NCBI GenBank assembly: GCA_040226215.1
Contig: JAVKFF010000198.1
Span: 1 to 13,546 of the forward strand
Length of the DNA stretch: 13,546 nt
Direction: 5' to 3'
Source: JAVKFF01 sp040226215
GTDB lineage: Bacteria; Pseudomonadota; Alphaproteobacteria; DSM-16000; Inquilinaceae
The notes below the pieces were generated by a model, which saw only the letters and a list, made by a program, of their open reading frames with translations, did not search any database and had not been told where the DNA came from. How positions within the stretch are numbered: the first letter of the stretch is position 1; every line of letters starts with the position of its first letter. The translations under genes were made by a program, and so were the position numbers. Below, piece by piece: positions 6,446 to 13,546 of the stretch.

Positions 6446-7357
6446 CTAGCGGATCACCGCGCGGCGCATCTGGCGACCCAGCACCACCTCGCGGTGCAGG
6501 ATGTAGAGCCCGCTGGCGATGATGACGGCGCCGCCCAGCGCCACCAAGCCGTCCGGCATGTCGCGCCAGATCAGCCAGCCATAGAGCGTGCCCCAGATCA
6601 GCTGGGTGTACTGGAAGGGCGCCACCATGGCCGACGGGGCGATGCGGAAGGCGGTGGTCGCGGTCAGCGCGGCGATGCCGCCGAGCAGGCCGGAGACGGC
6701 AGACAGCGCCCAGTGCTCCAGCGTCATCGCCTGCCAGCCGGGCAGGGCCACCAGGCCGTAGACCACCGCCTGGGGGGCGAGGATGTAGAAGGAGAAGGTC
6801 AGCGACCGCTCCTCCCGCCCGAAACGGCGCACCAGCAGCATGCCGAGGGAAAAGCAGAAGGCCCCGCCCAGCGCCCCCAGCATGCCCCAGGACAGACCGT
6901 CGGCGGTGGGGCGCAGCACGATCAGGACGCCGATGAAGCCGACCAGCACCGCGCTCCAGCGCCGCCAGCCCACCTGCTCGCCCAGGATCGGCACCGACAG
7001 GGCGGTGATCAGCAGCGGGGCGGAGAAGATGATGATGTAGACCTGCGCCAGCGGCAGGGTGGAGAAGGCGTAGACGCCGGCGATGGCGCCCGACATGGCG
7101 ATGGCCGAGCGCGCGACATGCACCCAGGGCCGCCTCGATCTGAGGATCGACCAGCCGCCGCGCCGCCGGGCGAAGATGGCGAGCGGGATCACGCCCCACA
7201 GCGCGTTCAGCGCGATGACCTGGGGCAGCGGATAGCTCTGCGTCAGGACCTTGATGCCGGCGTCCATGCTGGTGAACAGGAAGAAGGCCAACGCCGCGAG
7301 ACCGGTGCCCAGCAGGGCGCGATCCGGCACGGCAGGCGACATGGCTGCGGTGGACAT
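6446..7357 (-). CDS. EamA/RhaT-type (DMT superfamily) transporter
   Basis: A 303-residue, strongly hydrophobic protein with about 10 predicted transmembrane helices in two EamA halves (roughly residues 15-148 and 158-288), the standard DMT architecture. Family-like segments include IIFSAPLLITALSVPILGEQ (109-128) near the end of the first half and the matching AMVAPFQYTQLIWGTLYGWL (243-262) in the second, each ahead of the last helices of its half. DMT proteins are inner-membrane exporters or permeases of metabolites, amino acids or drugs; the substrate is unknown. The ATG at 7357 was chosen, with a modest GAGGG about 10 nt upstream. ATG 7342 is a plausible later start, and a GTG at 7423 would add a polar, proline-rich extension. 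It lies 153 nt upstream of lepA and 114 nt downstream of the GNAT gene, all in the same direction, with no strong terminator seen between them. Confidence 0.9.
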   Translation of the reverse strand: MSTAAMSPAVPDRALLGTGLAALAFFLFTSMDAGIKVLTQSYPLPQVIALNALWGVIPLAIFARRRGGWSILRSRRPWVHVARSAIAMSGAIAGVYAFSTLPLAQVYIIIFSAPLLITALSVPILGEQVGWRRWSAVLVGFIGVLIVLRPTADGLSWGMLGALGGAFCFSLGMLLVRRFGREERSLTFSFYILAPQAVVYGLVALPGWQAMTLEHWALSAVSGLLGGIAALTATTAFRIAPSAMVAPFQYTQLIWGTLYGWLIWRDMPDGLVALGGAVIIASGLYILHREVVLGRQMRRAVIR

Positions 7358-7471
7358 CGGCGGAGAGCCCTCGGGCGCCTCGGACAAGGGGCGTGGCGGC
7401 GGCTGGCGGTTGATCCCAAGCACCGCACTGTATGCCCGCCGGCGAACGCCCGGCAGCGGCCGTTTATCGTG

Positions 7472-8077
7472 TCAGAGGTGCGCTAATCTCGCGGCTCGGC
7501 GGGGTGCGCCACCCGGCCTCGACGGCCCGCGCCATCGGTCGCCCTCCGCATCCGAAGGGCAGTCGTCCTCCCCGGCCGGCAGGCGCGTCACCAGGCCCCG
7601 GATCGCCGGCCGGCGATCGGGCTGCAGCCAGTTGACCAGCAGCCTGTCGGCGTCCTCGAACGGCATGGCGATGCCGTACGGCCAGGCCGGCTCGAAGCCG
7701 AGGCGCCGGTAATAGCCAGGATCGCCGACCAGCAGGACGAGGTCGTGATTGGCCCAGGCGGCGATATCGAGCGTGTGGCGCACCAGCCAGCGCCCGTGTC
7801 CCAGACCCTGGTGGTCCGGCCGCACGGCGAGCGGACCGAGCAGCAGGGCAGGCGCGCCGCCGACCAGGACCGGCCAGTAGCGGATCGTGGCGATCGGCCG
7901 CTCCGCGGCGTCGCGCACGACGAAGCTGAGATAGTCGACCGGCGCCACACCCTGGCGATAGGCGTAGGACCGTTTCGTAAGCCGTTCAGGACCGCCGAAG
8001 CTGTCGTCGCAGATCCGCTCGATGGCCGCGGCATCCTCCGGCCGTTCGGTGCTGGTGGTGTAGGTCGTGCTGGACAT
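7472..8077 (-). CDS. GNAT family N-acetyltransferase (YhbS-like)
   Basis: A 201-residue cytoplasmic acetyltransferase. The acetyl-CoA pyrophosphate-binding motif A is LGPLAVRPDHQGLGHGRWLV (80-99), with Q90-G-L-G-H-G95 fitting Q/RxxGxG/A. It is followed by LVLLVGDPGYYRRLGFEPAW (113-132), characteristic of the YhbS-like subgroup in which the tyrosine pair and GFEPA close the fold. These enzymes move an acetyl group from acetyl-CoA to an amine; the acceptor is not predictable here. The last 40 residues (after about 165) are Arg/Pro/Gly-rich and probably disordered. The ATG at 8077 has a good Shine-Dalgarno (AGGA, 5 nt upstream). The longer frame reaching 8377 adds 100 low-complexity residues and is not credible. 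The start faces the divergent lipoprotein gene across a 427-nt gap. Confidence 0.9.
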   Translation of the reverse strand: MSSTTYTTSTERPEDAAAIERICDDSFGGPERLTKRSYAYRQGVAPVDYLSFVVRDAAERPIATIRYWPVLVGGAPALLLGPLAVRPDHQGLGHGRWLVRHTLDIAAWANHDLVLLVGDPGYYRRLGFEPAWPYGIAMPFEDADRLLVNWLQPDRRPAIRGLVTRLPAGEDDCPSDAEGDRWRGPSRPGGAPRRAARLAHL

Positions 8078-8504
8078 GGCTTCCTGATCGCTTTCCGGGA
8101 CGCGGATCGCGGAAGCGGCGGGCGACGTCAGGGCGTCGGGGCGCGGCCTCCGCGAAAAGGCGGGGGCGCGTCGCCGGCTGGGCTGACCGGAAGTGGGGCG
8201 GGCTAGCGCCCGGGCGATGGGCCCATGGCCGTGCGACGCGACGGCGGGATCTGTCCGCGTCGGCGTCGTCGGTTCCCGTCGGCGATTGGCCGCGCGCCAG
8301 CGCTGCCGAGGGAAAGGCGGTGGTGATGGGCGATCATCATGGCTGGGATTAGCAGGCGAAACCGCCGGCGATGTCAAGTCTTCGGGGCTTGCAACCGTCC
8401 CTCAATCACGCTACCCGGAGTGGCGCATTTTCCGTAGCGACGCCCCGGCAAACGTCCCGCCGGCGCCGAATCCCAGGCCACGAGGGGAGGTTGAAGAGAG
8501 AACG
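8078..8504. other. Divergent intergenic region between GNAT and lipoprotein genes
   Basis: This 427-nt gap must carry promoters for both flanking genes. It is GC-rich for most of its length and somewhat less so from about 8340 onward. One weak candidate for the lipoprotein promoter is TTGCAA (8389-8394) with a 17-nt spacer to TACCCG (8412-8417), a poor -10. No repeat unit of the kind seen near the solute-binding gene and no structured RNA could be recognised. Confidence 0.45.
8082..8086 (-). promoter_or_regulatory. Shine-Dalgarno site fixing the GNAT start
   Basis: On the minus strand CAGGA lies 4 nt before the ATG at 8077. It decides this start over far upstream in-frame candidates that would add a 100-residue low-complexity extension. 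Confidence 0.75.
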
Positions 8505-9146
8505 ATGACGTTTTTAAAGCCCATACTAGTACTCGGTGCCGCCGCGCTGCTGGCCGGATGCGCGACCGTTGAGGAATACACCTCCGCCATCACCAACCAG
8601 GACATCGCCGTCTCGTCCACGCCGTCGGGCGCGTCCTGCCTGCTGGAGCGCAACGGCTCGACGCTGGGGCGCATCGACTCCACGCCGGGCGTGGCCAACG
8701 TCTCCGTCGCCACGCGGCCGATCGTGGTGACCTGCGACCTGGCGGGGTATGAGAGCGCCTCGGCCGTCATCTCGCCGGATATCGAGGTCGGCTCGGTCGG
8801 TGAGGAGAACACCGACGCGGTTCTGGGTTTCCTGGCCGACGGCACCACGTTCCTGGCCAACAGCTATCCGGATTCGGTGTTGGTCACGTTCGCCGGCGGC
8901 GGTCAGGCGCCACAGGCCGCGCCGGCCGGGGCGGTCCAGTCGACCACCACGCCCGGGGCACCTGCACCCGCGCCCGCCAGCGCGCCGCCGGCACCGGCCG
9001 CGACCAGCGCCTCGGCGCAGGAGATCATCGCCGACTACGATGCCCGCATCGCCGCCATCCAGAGCGGCTGCAGCCAGGGCGAGGTCTGCCAGCAGGCGAT
9101 CAACGCCCTGGTCGCCGAACGCGACCGCCGCCTCGCGGAACTCTGA
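8505..9146 (+). CDS. Lipoprotein with PEGA-like domain and Pro/Ala linker
   Basis: A 213-residue protein. A lipoprotein signal peptide ends in the lipobox LLAGC, with C19 as the lipidated cysteine. The residue after it is Ala, not Asp, so outer-membrane sorting is likely by E. coli-type rules. Residues about 33-83 (IAVSSTPSGASCLLERNGST onward, closing VVTCDLAGYESA) resemble a PEGA domain, the small beta fold found in surface proteins. C45 and C77 may form a disulfide. A Pro/Ala-rich linker (about 132-169) leads to a helical, charged tail (172-213) with a second Cys pair (C189, C195). Function unknown; PEGA-like lipoproteins are usually inferred to act at the envelope surface. The ATG at 8505 is the only start giving a lipoprotein signal. 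Its Shine-Dalgarno is the GAAGAGAG about 4 nt upstream, with a stronger GGGGAGG too far away at 8484-8490. Confidence 0.83.
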   Translation: MTFLKPILVLGAAALLAGCATVEEYTSAITNQDIAVSSTPSGASCLLERNGSTLGRIDSTPGVANVSVATRPIVVTCDLAGYESASAVISPDIEVGSVGEENTDAVLGFLADGTTFLANSYPDSVLVTFAGGGQAPQAAPAGAVQSTTTPGAPAPAPASAPPAPAATSASAQEIIADYDARIAAIQSGCSQGEVCQQAINALVAERDRRLAEL

Positions 9147-9183
9147 GCGCCGGGCGCCATCGTCGCCCGCGGGCGGAAAGGGA

Positions 9184-9210
9184 AAGGGCCGGGTCTCGCA
9201 CCCGGCCCTT
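9184..9210. terminator. Bidirectional terminator between lipoprotein gene and pheT
   Basis: A perfect 11-bp stem, AAGGGCCGGGT (9184-9194) with ACCCGGCCCTT (9200-9210), closes a 5-nt loop between two converging genes. On the minus strand the stem runs into TTTCCCTTTCC, a reasonable U-rich tail for ending pheT. On the plus strand the tail is only the TT at the stem end, so termination there is weaker. Confidence 0.75.
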
Positions 9211-9237
9211 CGCCGATTCGGGGTAACCGTATAAGCA

Positions 9238-11646
9238 TCAGCCGCGCAAGGTGGCGCCGGTCTGTTTCTCGACATTGGCGACGATCTTGCGGGCCACCGC
9301 CTCGATCTCCTCGTCGGTCAGCGTGCGCTCGCGCGGCTGCAGCGTCACCTGGATGGCGATGCTCTTCTTGCCCTCGGGCACGCCGGCGCCCTGGTAGACG
9401 TCGAAGACGCTGACGGCGCTGACCAGCGCCTTGTCGCCGCCGATCGCCGCGCGCACCAGCTTGTCGGCCGGCTCGTCGGCGTCGAGAACGAAGGCGAAGT
9501 CGCGGCTGACCGGCTGGAAGGCCGAGAGGTCGAGTTTCGGCCGGGCGCTGCCGGGCTTCTTCTTGGCCACCGGCACGGCGTCGAGGAAGACCTCCGCCGC
9601 CGCCACCGGTCCGGCGACGTCCAGCGCCTCCAGCACGGCCGGGTGGATCTCGCCGAAATGGGCCAGCACGTTGGCGCCGAGACGCAGCACGCCCGACCGC
9701 CCGGGATGGAACCAGTCCGGCGCGTCGGTCGTCACCTGGGCATTGGCCGCCGGCCCGCCCGCCGCCTCCAGGGCGGCCAGCGCATCGGACTTGGCGTCGA
9801 AGACGTCGACCGGCCGCGGCGCGGCGGCCCAGTGGCGCGGTCCCGTCATGCCCTGGCGCACGCTGGCGGCGACCCGCAGCTGCCCCTTCTCGGTGGCGTC
9901 GCGATAGACCGGTCCGACCTCGAACAGGCAGGGATTGGCGAGGCCCCGGTCGACATTGCGCCCGGCCGCCTGGATCAGGTTGGCAAGCGCGCTCGGCCGC
10001 ATCACGTCGAGATCGCTGGAGATCGGGTTGACCAGGCGCAGCGCCTGGCTCTGGAAGCCGAACCGGCTGGCGACCCGGCTGTCCATGAAGGACCAGGTCA
10101 CCGCTTCCGACAGGCCGCGCGCGGCCAGCGCCCGTTTCACCCGGCTCGCCGCCTTCTGGCGCGCGTCGACCGCCGGCGCGGTGGTGGCGCCGAGACGCGG
10201 CAGGGAGACGGGCTCGATGGCATCGAAACCCTCGATGCGCAGCACCTCTTCCACCAGGTCCGCCTCGCCCTCGATGTCAGGCCGCCAGGACGGCGGCACC
10301 ACGGCGAAGCTGTCGGCCGATGCAGCCTCGACCTGGCAGCCCAGGGCCTCCAGATGGCGGCGCTGCCGGTCGGCCGGCACGTCGAGGCCACCCAGCGCGG
10401 CGGCCCGGCCGGTTCTGAGCGTCAGCCGGCGGCGCCACTCGGGCACGGCGCCAGTGACCACCAGCGCCGACGGCTCGCCGCCGCACAGCTCGAGGATCAT
10501 CGCCGTCGCCTGCTCGATCCCGGGGATCGTGCCCTCCGGATCGACGCCACGCTCGAAGCGGTAGCGCGCGTCCGAATCGATGCCCAGCGCCCGGCCCGTC
10601 TCGGCGGTGCGCTCCGGATCGAACAGCGCGGCCTCGAGGAAGACGTTGACCGTGTCCCCGGTGGTGCCGGTCGACACGCCGCCGACGACGCCGGCGAAGC
10701 TGACGGCGCCGCTGTCGTCGGCGATGATGGTCACCTGGTCGGTCTCGACCGTGTAGGAGCGGTCGTTGAGCGCGTCCAGGGTCTCGCCCGGGCGGGACAG
10801 CCTGAGCACGAGGTCGCCCTTCACCAGGTCGGCGTCGAAGACATGCAGCGGCCGGGCCCGGTCCATGGTGAAGAAATTGGTGATGTCGACCAGGGCCGAG
10901 ATTGGCCGCAATCCGATCGAGCGCAGCCGGTCCTGCAGCCATTTCGGGCTCGGCCCGTTGCGCACGCCGCGGATCAGCCTGCCGGCGAAGAGCGGGCAGG
11001 GCGCGCCGGCCCCGGCCGGGAAGTCGAAGCGCACGCCGATGGTCGAGGGGAACCGCCCCTCGATCCGGGCCGCCGCGAGCGGCTTCAGCGTGCCGAGGCC
11101 GGCGGCCGCCAGGTCGCGGGCGATGCCGCGCACGCCGGCGCAGTCGCCCCGGTCCGGGGTGAGCGCGATGTCGATGACCGGGTCGTTCAGGCCCAGCACC
11201 TCGGCGACCGGCATGCCGACCGCCGCGTGGTCGGGCAGTTCGATGATGCCCTGGTGTTCGTCCGACAGGCCCATCTCGCGCTCCGAGCACAGCATGCCGT
11301 TCGACTCCACGCCCCGGATCACGCCCTTCTTCAGGTCGAGCCCGGTGCCCGGTATGTGGCTGCCGGCGGGCGCGAAGGCGCCCTTCATGCCGGCCCGGGC
11401 GTTGGGCGCGCCGCAGACCACCTGCACCTCGCCGAACTTCGTCTCGACCACGCAGACCCTCAGCCGGTCGGCATCGGGGTGCGGTTCGGCGGATTTGACA
11501 TGGCCGACCGTGAACGGCGCCAGGACGGCACCGGGGTCCTCGATGCCCTCGACCTCGAGGCCGAGCGCGGTCAGCTTGTCGGCGATCGCCGGCAGGTCGG
11601 CCTCGGTCGCGAGGTGTTCCCTGAGCCAGGAGAGGGTGAACTTCAT
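9238..11646 (-). CDS. pheT: Phenylalanyl-tRNA synthetase beta subunit
   Basis: An 802-residue protein, typical of bacterial PheT (about 790-810). With PheS it forms the alpha2-beta2 enzyme that charges tRNA-Phe; the beta subunit handles tRNA binding and editing of mischarged Tyr. Domains in order: an N-terminal segment starting MKFTLSWLREHL; an EMAP/OB tRNA-binding domain (about 39-149, with HPDADRLRVC at 56-65 and NGMLCSEREMGL at 116-127); the B3/B4 editing region (about 210-385, including FERGVDPEGT at 364-373); the B5 domain (about 405-480, with PSWRPDIEGEADLVEEVLRI at 452-471); and a C-terminal anticodon-binding FDX-ACB domain (about 707-802, opening LSAFQPVSRDFAFV). The ATG at 11646 has AGGAG 9 nt upstream. 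It follows pheS by 20 nt and is co-transcribed with it. A terminator hairpin lies just past the stop. Confidence 0.98.
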   Translation of the reverse strand: MKFTLSWLREHLATEADLPAIADKLTALGLEVEGIEDPGAVLAPFTVGHVKSAEPHPDADRLRVCVVETKFGEVQVVCGAPNARAGMKGAFAPAGSHIPGTGLDLKKGVIRGVESNGMLCSEREMGLSDEHQGIIELPDHAAVGMPVAEVLGLNDPVIDIALTPDRGDCAGVRGIARDLAAAGLGTLKPLAAARIEGRFPSTIGVRFDFPAGAGAPCPLFAGRLIRGVRNGPSPKWLQDRLRSIGLRPISALVDITNFFTMDRARPLHVFDADLVKGDLVLRLSRPGETLDALNDRSYTVETDQVTIIADDSGAVSFAGVVGGVSTGTTGDTVNVFLEAALFDPERTAETGRALGIDSDARYRFERGVDPEGTIPGIEQATAMILELCGGEPSALVVTGAVPEWRRRLTLRTGRAAALGGLDVPADRQRRHLEALGCQVEAASADSFAVVPPSWRPDIEGEADLVEEVLRIEGFDAIEPVSLPRLGATTAPAVDARQKAASRVKRALAARGLSEAVTWSFMDSRVASRFGFQSQALRLVNPISSDLDVMRPSALANLIQAAGRNVDRGLANPCLFEVGPVYRDATEKGQLRVAASVRQGMTGPRHWAAAPRPVDVFDAKSDALAALEAAGGPAANAQVTTDAPDWFHPGRSGVLRLGANVLAHFGEIHPAVLEALDVAGPVAAAEVFLDAVPVAKKKPGSARPKLDLSAFQPVSRDFAFVLDADEPADKLVRAAIGGDKALVSAVSVFDVYQGAGVPEGKKSIAIQVTLQPRERTLTDEEIEAVARKIVANVEKQTGATLRG

Positions 11647-11666
11647 GGCGGCGGTCTCCTGTTGCC

Positions 11667-12749
11667 TCAGAGGCCCATGGCCAGGGACGGGATGTCGAGC
11701 GGCAGGAAGCCGTAGTGCCTGAGCCAGCGCAGATCGGCATCGAAGAAGGTGCGCAGGTCCGGGATGCCGTATTTCAGCATCGCCGGCCGCTCGATCCCCA
11801 TGCCGAAGGCGAAGCCCTGGTAGCGGGTGGAATCGATGCCGCAGGCCTCCAGCACGCGCGGATGCACCATGCCGCAGCCGAGGATCTCCAGCCAGTCGCC
11901 GAAATTGCCCAGCTTCAGCTCGCCGCCCGCGCGGCTGCAGCCGATATCGACCTCGGCCGAGGGCTCGGTGAACGGAAAGAAGCTCGGGCGGAAGCGCAGC
12001 GGCAGATCCTCGATGCCGAAATAGGCCCGGGCGAAGTCGATCAGGCAGCCCTTGAGGTGGCCCATATGCGTCGCCTCGTCGATCACCAGCCCCTCGATCT
12101 GGTGGAACATCGGCGTGTGGGTGGCGTCGTAGTCAGAGCGGTAGGTGCGGCCGGGCGCCACGACGCGGATCGGCGGCTTGACGGACGTCATGGTGCGCAC
12201 CTGCACCGGACTGGTGTGGGTGCGCAGCACCACCTCGGCCGCGTCGCCCGCGGCGCCGGCGCGCGGCGGCAGGTAGAAGGTATCGTGCATCTGCCGGGCG
12301 GGATGGTTGGGCGGAATGTTGAGGGCGGTGAAGTTGCGAAAGCCGTCCTCGATGTCCGGCCCCTCGGCCACGGTGAAACCCATCTCGGCGAAGATGGCGA
12401 TCATCTCCTCCATGGTCTGGGTGATGGGGTGGATGCGTCCGGTCTCCTCGGGCCGGGCCGGTAGGGAGACATCCAACCGCTCGGCTTCCAGCCGGGCGTC
12501 GAGCGCGGCGCGGGCCAGGAGGCTGCGGCGCGCCTCCAGGGCCTCGGCCACCTCGTCCTTGATGGCGTTGAGGGCTTGGCCGGTGGCCTTGCGCGTCTCG
12601 GGGTCGAGGCCGCCCAGGGTCTTCATCTCCTGGGTGATGCGGCCCTTCTTGCCGAGTGCGGCGACGCGCAGTTCCTCCAGCGTCCTCAGGTCGCCGGCGT
12701 CGGCCACCGCCGCCATCAGGTCGTCGCGCAGTCTGTTCAGATCGCTCAT
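11667..12749 (-). CDS. pheS: Phenylalanyl-tRNA synthetase alpha subunit
   Basis: A 360-residue protein, the usual length in alphaproteobacteria. It is the catalytic class II subunit of cytoplasmic PheRS. An N-terminal coiled-coil arm (about 1-90, LRDDLMAAVADA onward) precedes the catalytic core: NFTALNIPPNHPARQMHDTF (139-158, motif 1 region), LRTHTSPVQVRTM (175-187), APGRTYRSDYDATHTPMFHQ (198-217, motif 2), FRPSFFPFTEPSAEVDIGC (253-271), and motif 3 GFAFGMGIERPAMLKYGI (312-329) with the ATP-binding arginine R321. P322 follows that arginine where I would expect Leu, Ile or Met from other PheS sequences. The start at 12749 opens MSDLNRLRDDL; an upstream SD is not strong (purine-rich GAGCGAGG and GAGCGAG lie in the leader). 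A terminator-like hairpin separates it from rplT, and pheT follows after 20 nt. Confidence 0.98.
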   Translation of the reverse strand: MSDLNRLRDDLMAAVADAGDLRTLEELRVAALGKKGRITQEMKTLGGLDPETRKATGQALNAIKDEVAEALEARRSLLARAALDARLEAERLDVSLPARPEETGRIHPITQTMEEMIAIFAEMGFTVAEGPDIEDGFRNFTALNIPPNHPARQMHDTFYLPPRAGAAGDAAEVVLRTHTSPVQVRTMTSVKPPIRVVAPGRTYRSDYDATHTPMFHQIEGLVIDEATHMGHLKGCLIDFARAYFGIEDLPLRFRPSFFPFTEPSAEVDIGCSRAGGELKLGNFGDWLEILGCGMVHPRVLEACGIDSTRYQGFAFGMGIERPAMLKYGIPDLRTFFDADLRWLRHYGFLPLDIPSLAMGL

Positions 12750-12928
12750 CGCTCGCTCAGATCCTCGCTCGATCCTCTGTCCGGCCCCCCGGCGTCCGCT
12801 GCCGACCGATGGGGCAAACGAAAAGGCCTCGGCGCCGGAAGACGTTGCGGTCTCCCGGGCCGAGGCCCCTGAATGTCGTCGTGGCGCCGGCGGGAGGAGG
12901 ACTCCCGGGCACGGCGGCCTCGTGTCAC
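12750..12928 (-). promoter_or_regulatory. rplT-pheS intergenic leader
   Basis: A 179-nt spacer read on the minus strand. It holds a small hairpin CGGGAG-gagga-CTCCCG (12891-12907) close to the rplT stop, then the terminator-like hairpin at 12821-12867, then about 70 nt to the pheS ATG. The segment GCCCGGGAG occurs twice on the minus strand (12910-12902 and 12860-12852), so alternative pairings between the two hairpins are conceivable. A 60-codon GTG frame covers the region but is Arg/Pro-rich with few Phe codons, so it does not look like an E. coli-type PheM leader peptide. A promoter for pheST is possible here but not visible. Confidence 0.5.
12821..12867 (-). terminator. Terminator-like hairpin between rplT and pheS
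   Basis: On the minus strand GGCCTCGG (12867-12860) pairs with CCGAGGCC (12832-12825), across a 27-nt loop that itself contains CCGG self-complementary bits. TTTTCGTTTG follows directly (12824 down). Two extra G-U pairs could lengthen the stem at its base. It may end the rpmI-rplT transcript, act as an attenuator for pheST, or both; the long loop makes its strength uncertain. Confidence 0.65.
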
Positions 12929-13294
12929 TTAGCCTTTGAGCGCAGCCTCGGCCTGGTCGACCAAGGCCCTAAACGACTCCGGCTCGGCATATGCGAGATC
13001 GGCCAGGATCTTCCGGTCGACCTCGATGCCGGCCTTCTTCAGGCCGTTCATGAAGCGCGAATAGGTCAGCTCGTCCGAGGCCTCGCGCACGCCGGCGTTG
13101 ATGCGCTGGATCCACAGGGCGCGGAAATTGCGCTTCTTCACCCGGCGGTCGCGATAGGCGTACTGCCCGGCCTTTTCCACGGCCTGGCGGGCGACCCGAA
13201 TGGTGTTCTTGCGGCGTCCCCGATAGCCCTTGGCCTGCTCGAGAACCTTCTTGTGGCGGGCGTGAGAGGTCACACCCCGTTTGACGCGTGCCAT
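12929..13294 (-). CDS. rplT: 50S ribosomal protein L20
   Basis: A 121-residue basic protein (family about 117-121). It binds 23S rRNA early in assembly of the large subunit and, in several bacteria, represses its own operon by binding the mRNA. The whole length matches L20: MARVKRGVTSHARHKKVLEQ, AKGYRGRRKNTIRVARQAVE, AYRDRRVKKRNFRALWIQRI (46-65), NAGVREASDELTYSRFMNGL (66-85), KKAGIEVDRKILADLA. The ATG at 13294 is standard, with AGGAGG 11 nt upstream (13306-13311), slightly long spacing. It follows rpmI by 63 nt, in the conserved infC-rpmI-rplT order (infC would lie beyond the right edge, if present). pheST follows downstream. Confidence 0.98.
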   Translation of the reverse strand: MARVKRGVTSHARHKKVLEQAKGYRGRRKNTIRVARQAVEKAGQYAYRDRRVKKRNFRALWIQRINAGVREASDELTYSRFMNGLKKAGIEVDRKILADLAYAEPESFRALVDQAEAALKG

Positions 13295-13332
13295 GTTGTC
13301 ACTGGCCTCCTAATCGACTGCGGTGCCTGCCG

Positions 13333-13352
13333 GGTCGCGCGCGGGCGCGACC
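13333..13352 (-). repeat. GC hairpin between rpmI and rplT
   Basis: GGTCGCGC (13333-13340) and GCGCGACC (13345-13352) form a perfect 8-bp stem around a 4-nt loop (CCGC on the transcribed minus strand). It sits between the rpmI stop and the rplT ribosome-binding site, with no U-run, so it is not an intrinsic terminator. It could stabilise processed mRNA ends or belong to L20-type translational control; that role is inference. Confidence 0.55.
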
Positions 13353-13357
13353 AGCTC

Positions 13358-13546
13358 TCACGCCTTGGCGTTGGGCAGGCGGAACTTCAGGACGTTCTTG
13401 GCATCGCCCTCGAACATGATCTTCGTGCCCTGGTTGCGCTCCTTGGCGCGCTTGGTCTTGGAGATCAGGCGGTGACGGCGATAGGCCGAGTTGAAGCGCA
13501 CCTTGCCCGTGCCGGTCAGGCGGAACCGCTTCTTCGACGAGGAGTG
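13358..13546 (-). CDS. rpmI: 50S ribosomal protein L35 (5' end outside window)
   Basis: 62 codons plus the TGA at 13358-13360 are visible. The start codon is beyond the right edge, with about 5-6 residues missing judging by the family's usual 64-67. The sequence is unmistakable L35: HSSSKKRFRLTGTGKVRFN, SAYRRHRLISKTKRAKERNQ, then a C-terminal extension ending KNVLKFRLPNAKA typical of alphaproteobacteria. It is a small, highly basic protein of the large ribosomal subunit. It is the upstream neighbour of rplT and almost certainly co-transcribed with it. This frame is not long enough within the window to show its own start or leader. Confidence 0.96.
   Translation of the reverse strand, partial: HSSSKKRFRLTGTGKVRFNSAYRRHRLISKTKRAKERNQGTKIMFEGDAKNVLKFRLPNAKA

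Noticed and set aside
8193..8504. N-terminal extension of the lipoprotein gene
   Set aside because: It would bury the lipoprotein signal peptide behind about 100 low-complexity residues. The ATG at 8505 gives a clean lipobox.
9643..11715. 690-codon plus-strand open frame opposite pheT
   Set aside because: Antisense shadow of pheT; long only because GC-rich DNA lacks stop codons.
12746..12928. 60-codon GTG frame between rplT and pheS as a Phe leader peptide
   Set aside because: It starts at the base after the rplT stop but is Arg/Pro-rich with almost no Phe codons, so it does not fit a PheM-type attenuator peptide.
1..13546. CRISPR array, tRNA gene, prophage, toxin-antitoxin or other defence genes
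   Set aside because: No regularly spaced identical repeats, no tRNA-like cloverleaf, and no phage, nuclease or toxin motifs were seen on either strand.

Overview
This is a high-GC chromosomal window that reads as an alphaproteobacterium, probably Rhodospirillales-like. The evidence is the strong G/C third-position bias, the rpmI-rplT-pheS-pheT gene order with alphaproteobacterial-type PheS and L20 sequences, a secreted DUF992 protein, and dispersed intergenic repeats beginning GTCATCCCGGCC, which I associate with this class. The taxonomic placement is inference from these features. I had no database search.

Layout, left to right. Positions 1-291 (+) hold the 3' end of a small SET-domain protein. 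Positions 417-896 (+) encode a secreted DUF992 protein that ends at a strong intrinsic terminator. Converging on it from the right is a secreted pentapeptide-repeat protein (1000-2088, -). Next comes a lone family-5 extracellular solute-binding protein (2484-4040, -), with multi-hairpin repeat elements in the gaps on both sides. The translation factor lepA (4469-6292, -), an EamA/RhaT-type 10-TM transporter (6446-7357, -) and a GNAT acetyltransferase (7472-8077, -) follow in the same direction. A divergent gap of about 430 nt separates the GNAT gene from a lipoprotein with a PEGA-like domain (8505-9146, +). That gene converges on the translation cluster at a hairpin that could terminate both strands.

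The right third is the classic translation cluster on the minus strand. In transcription order it is rpmI (L35, cut by the window edge), rplT (L20), then pheS and pheT (the two subunits of phenylalanyl-tRNA synthetase, 20 nt apart). A terminator-like hairpin with a U-rich tail lies between rplT and pheS. It could end the ribosomal-protein transcript or limit read-through into pheST. A second GC hairpin lies between rpmI and rplT.

Most of the window is ordinary housekeeping and cell-envelope content. I found no convincing defence system, CRISPR array, prophage, transposase or tRNA gene. The points most worth a second look are the paired composite repeats around the solute-binding gene, the rplT-pheS hairpin region, and the exported pentapeptide-repeat protein with a MORN-like tail.
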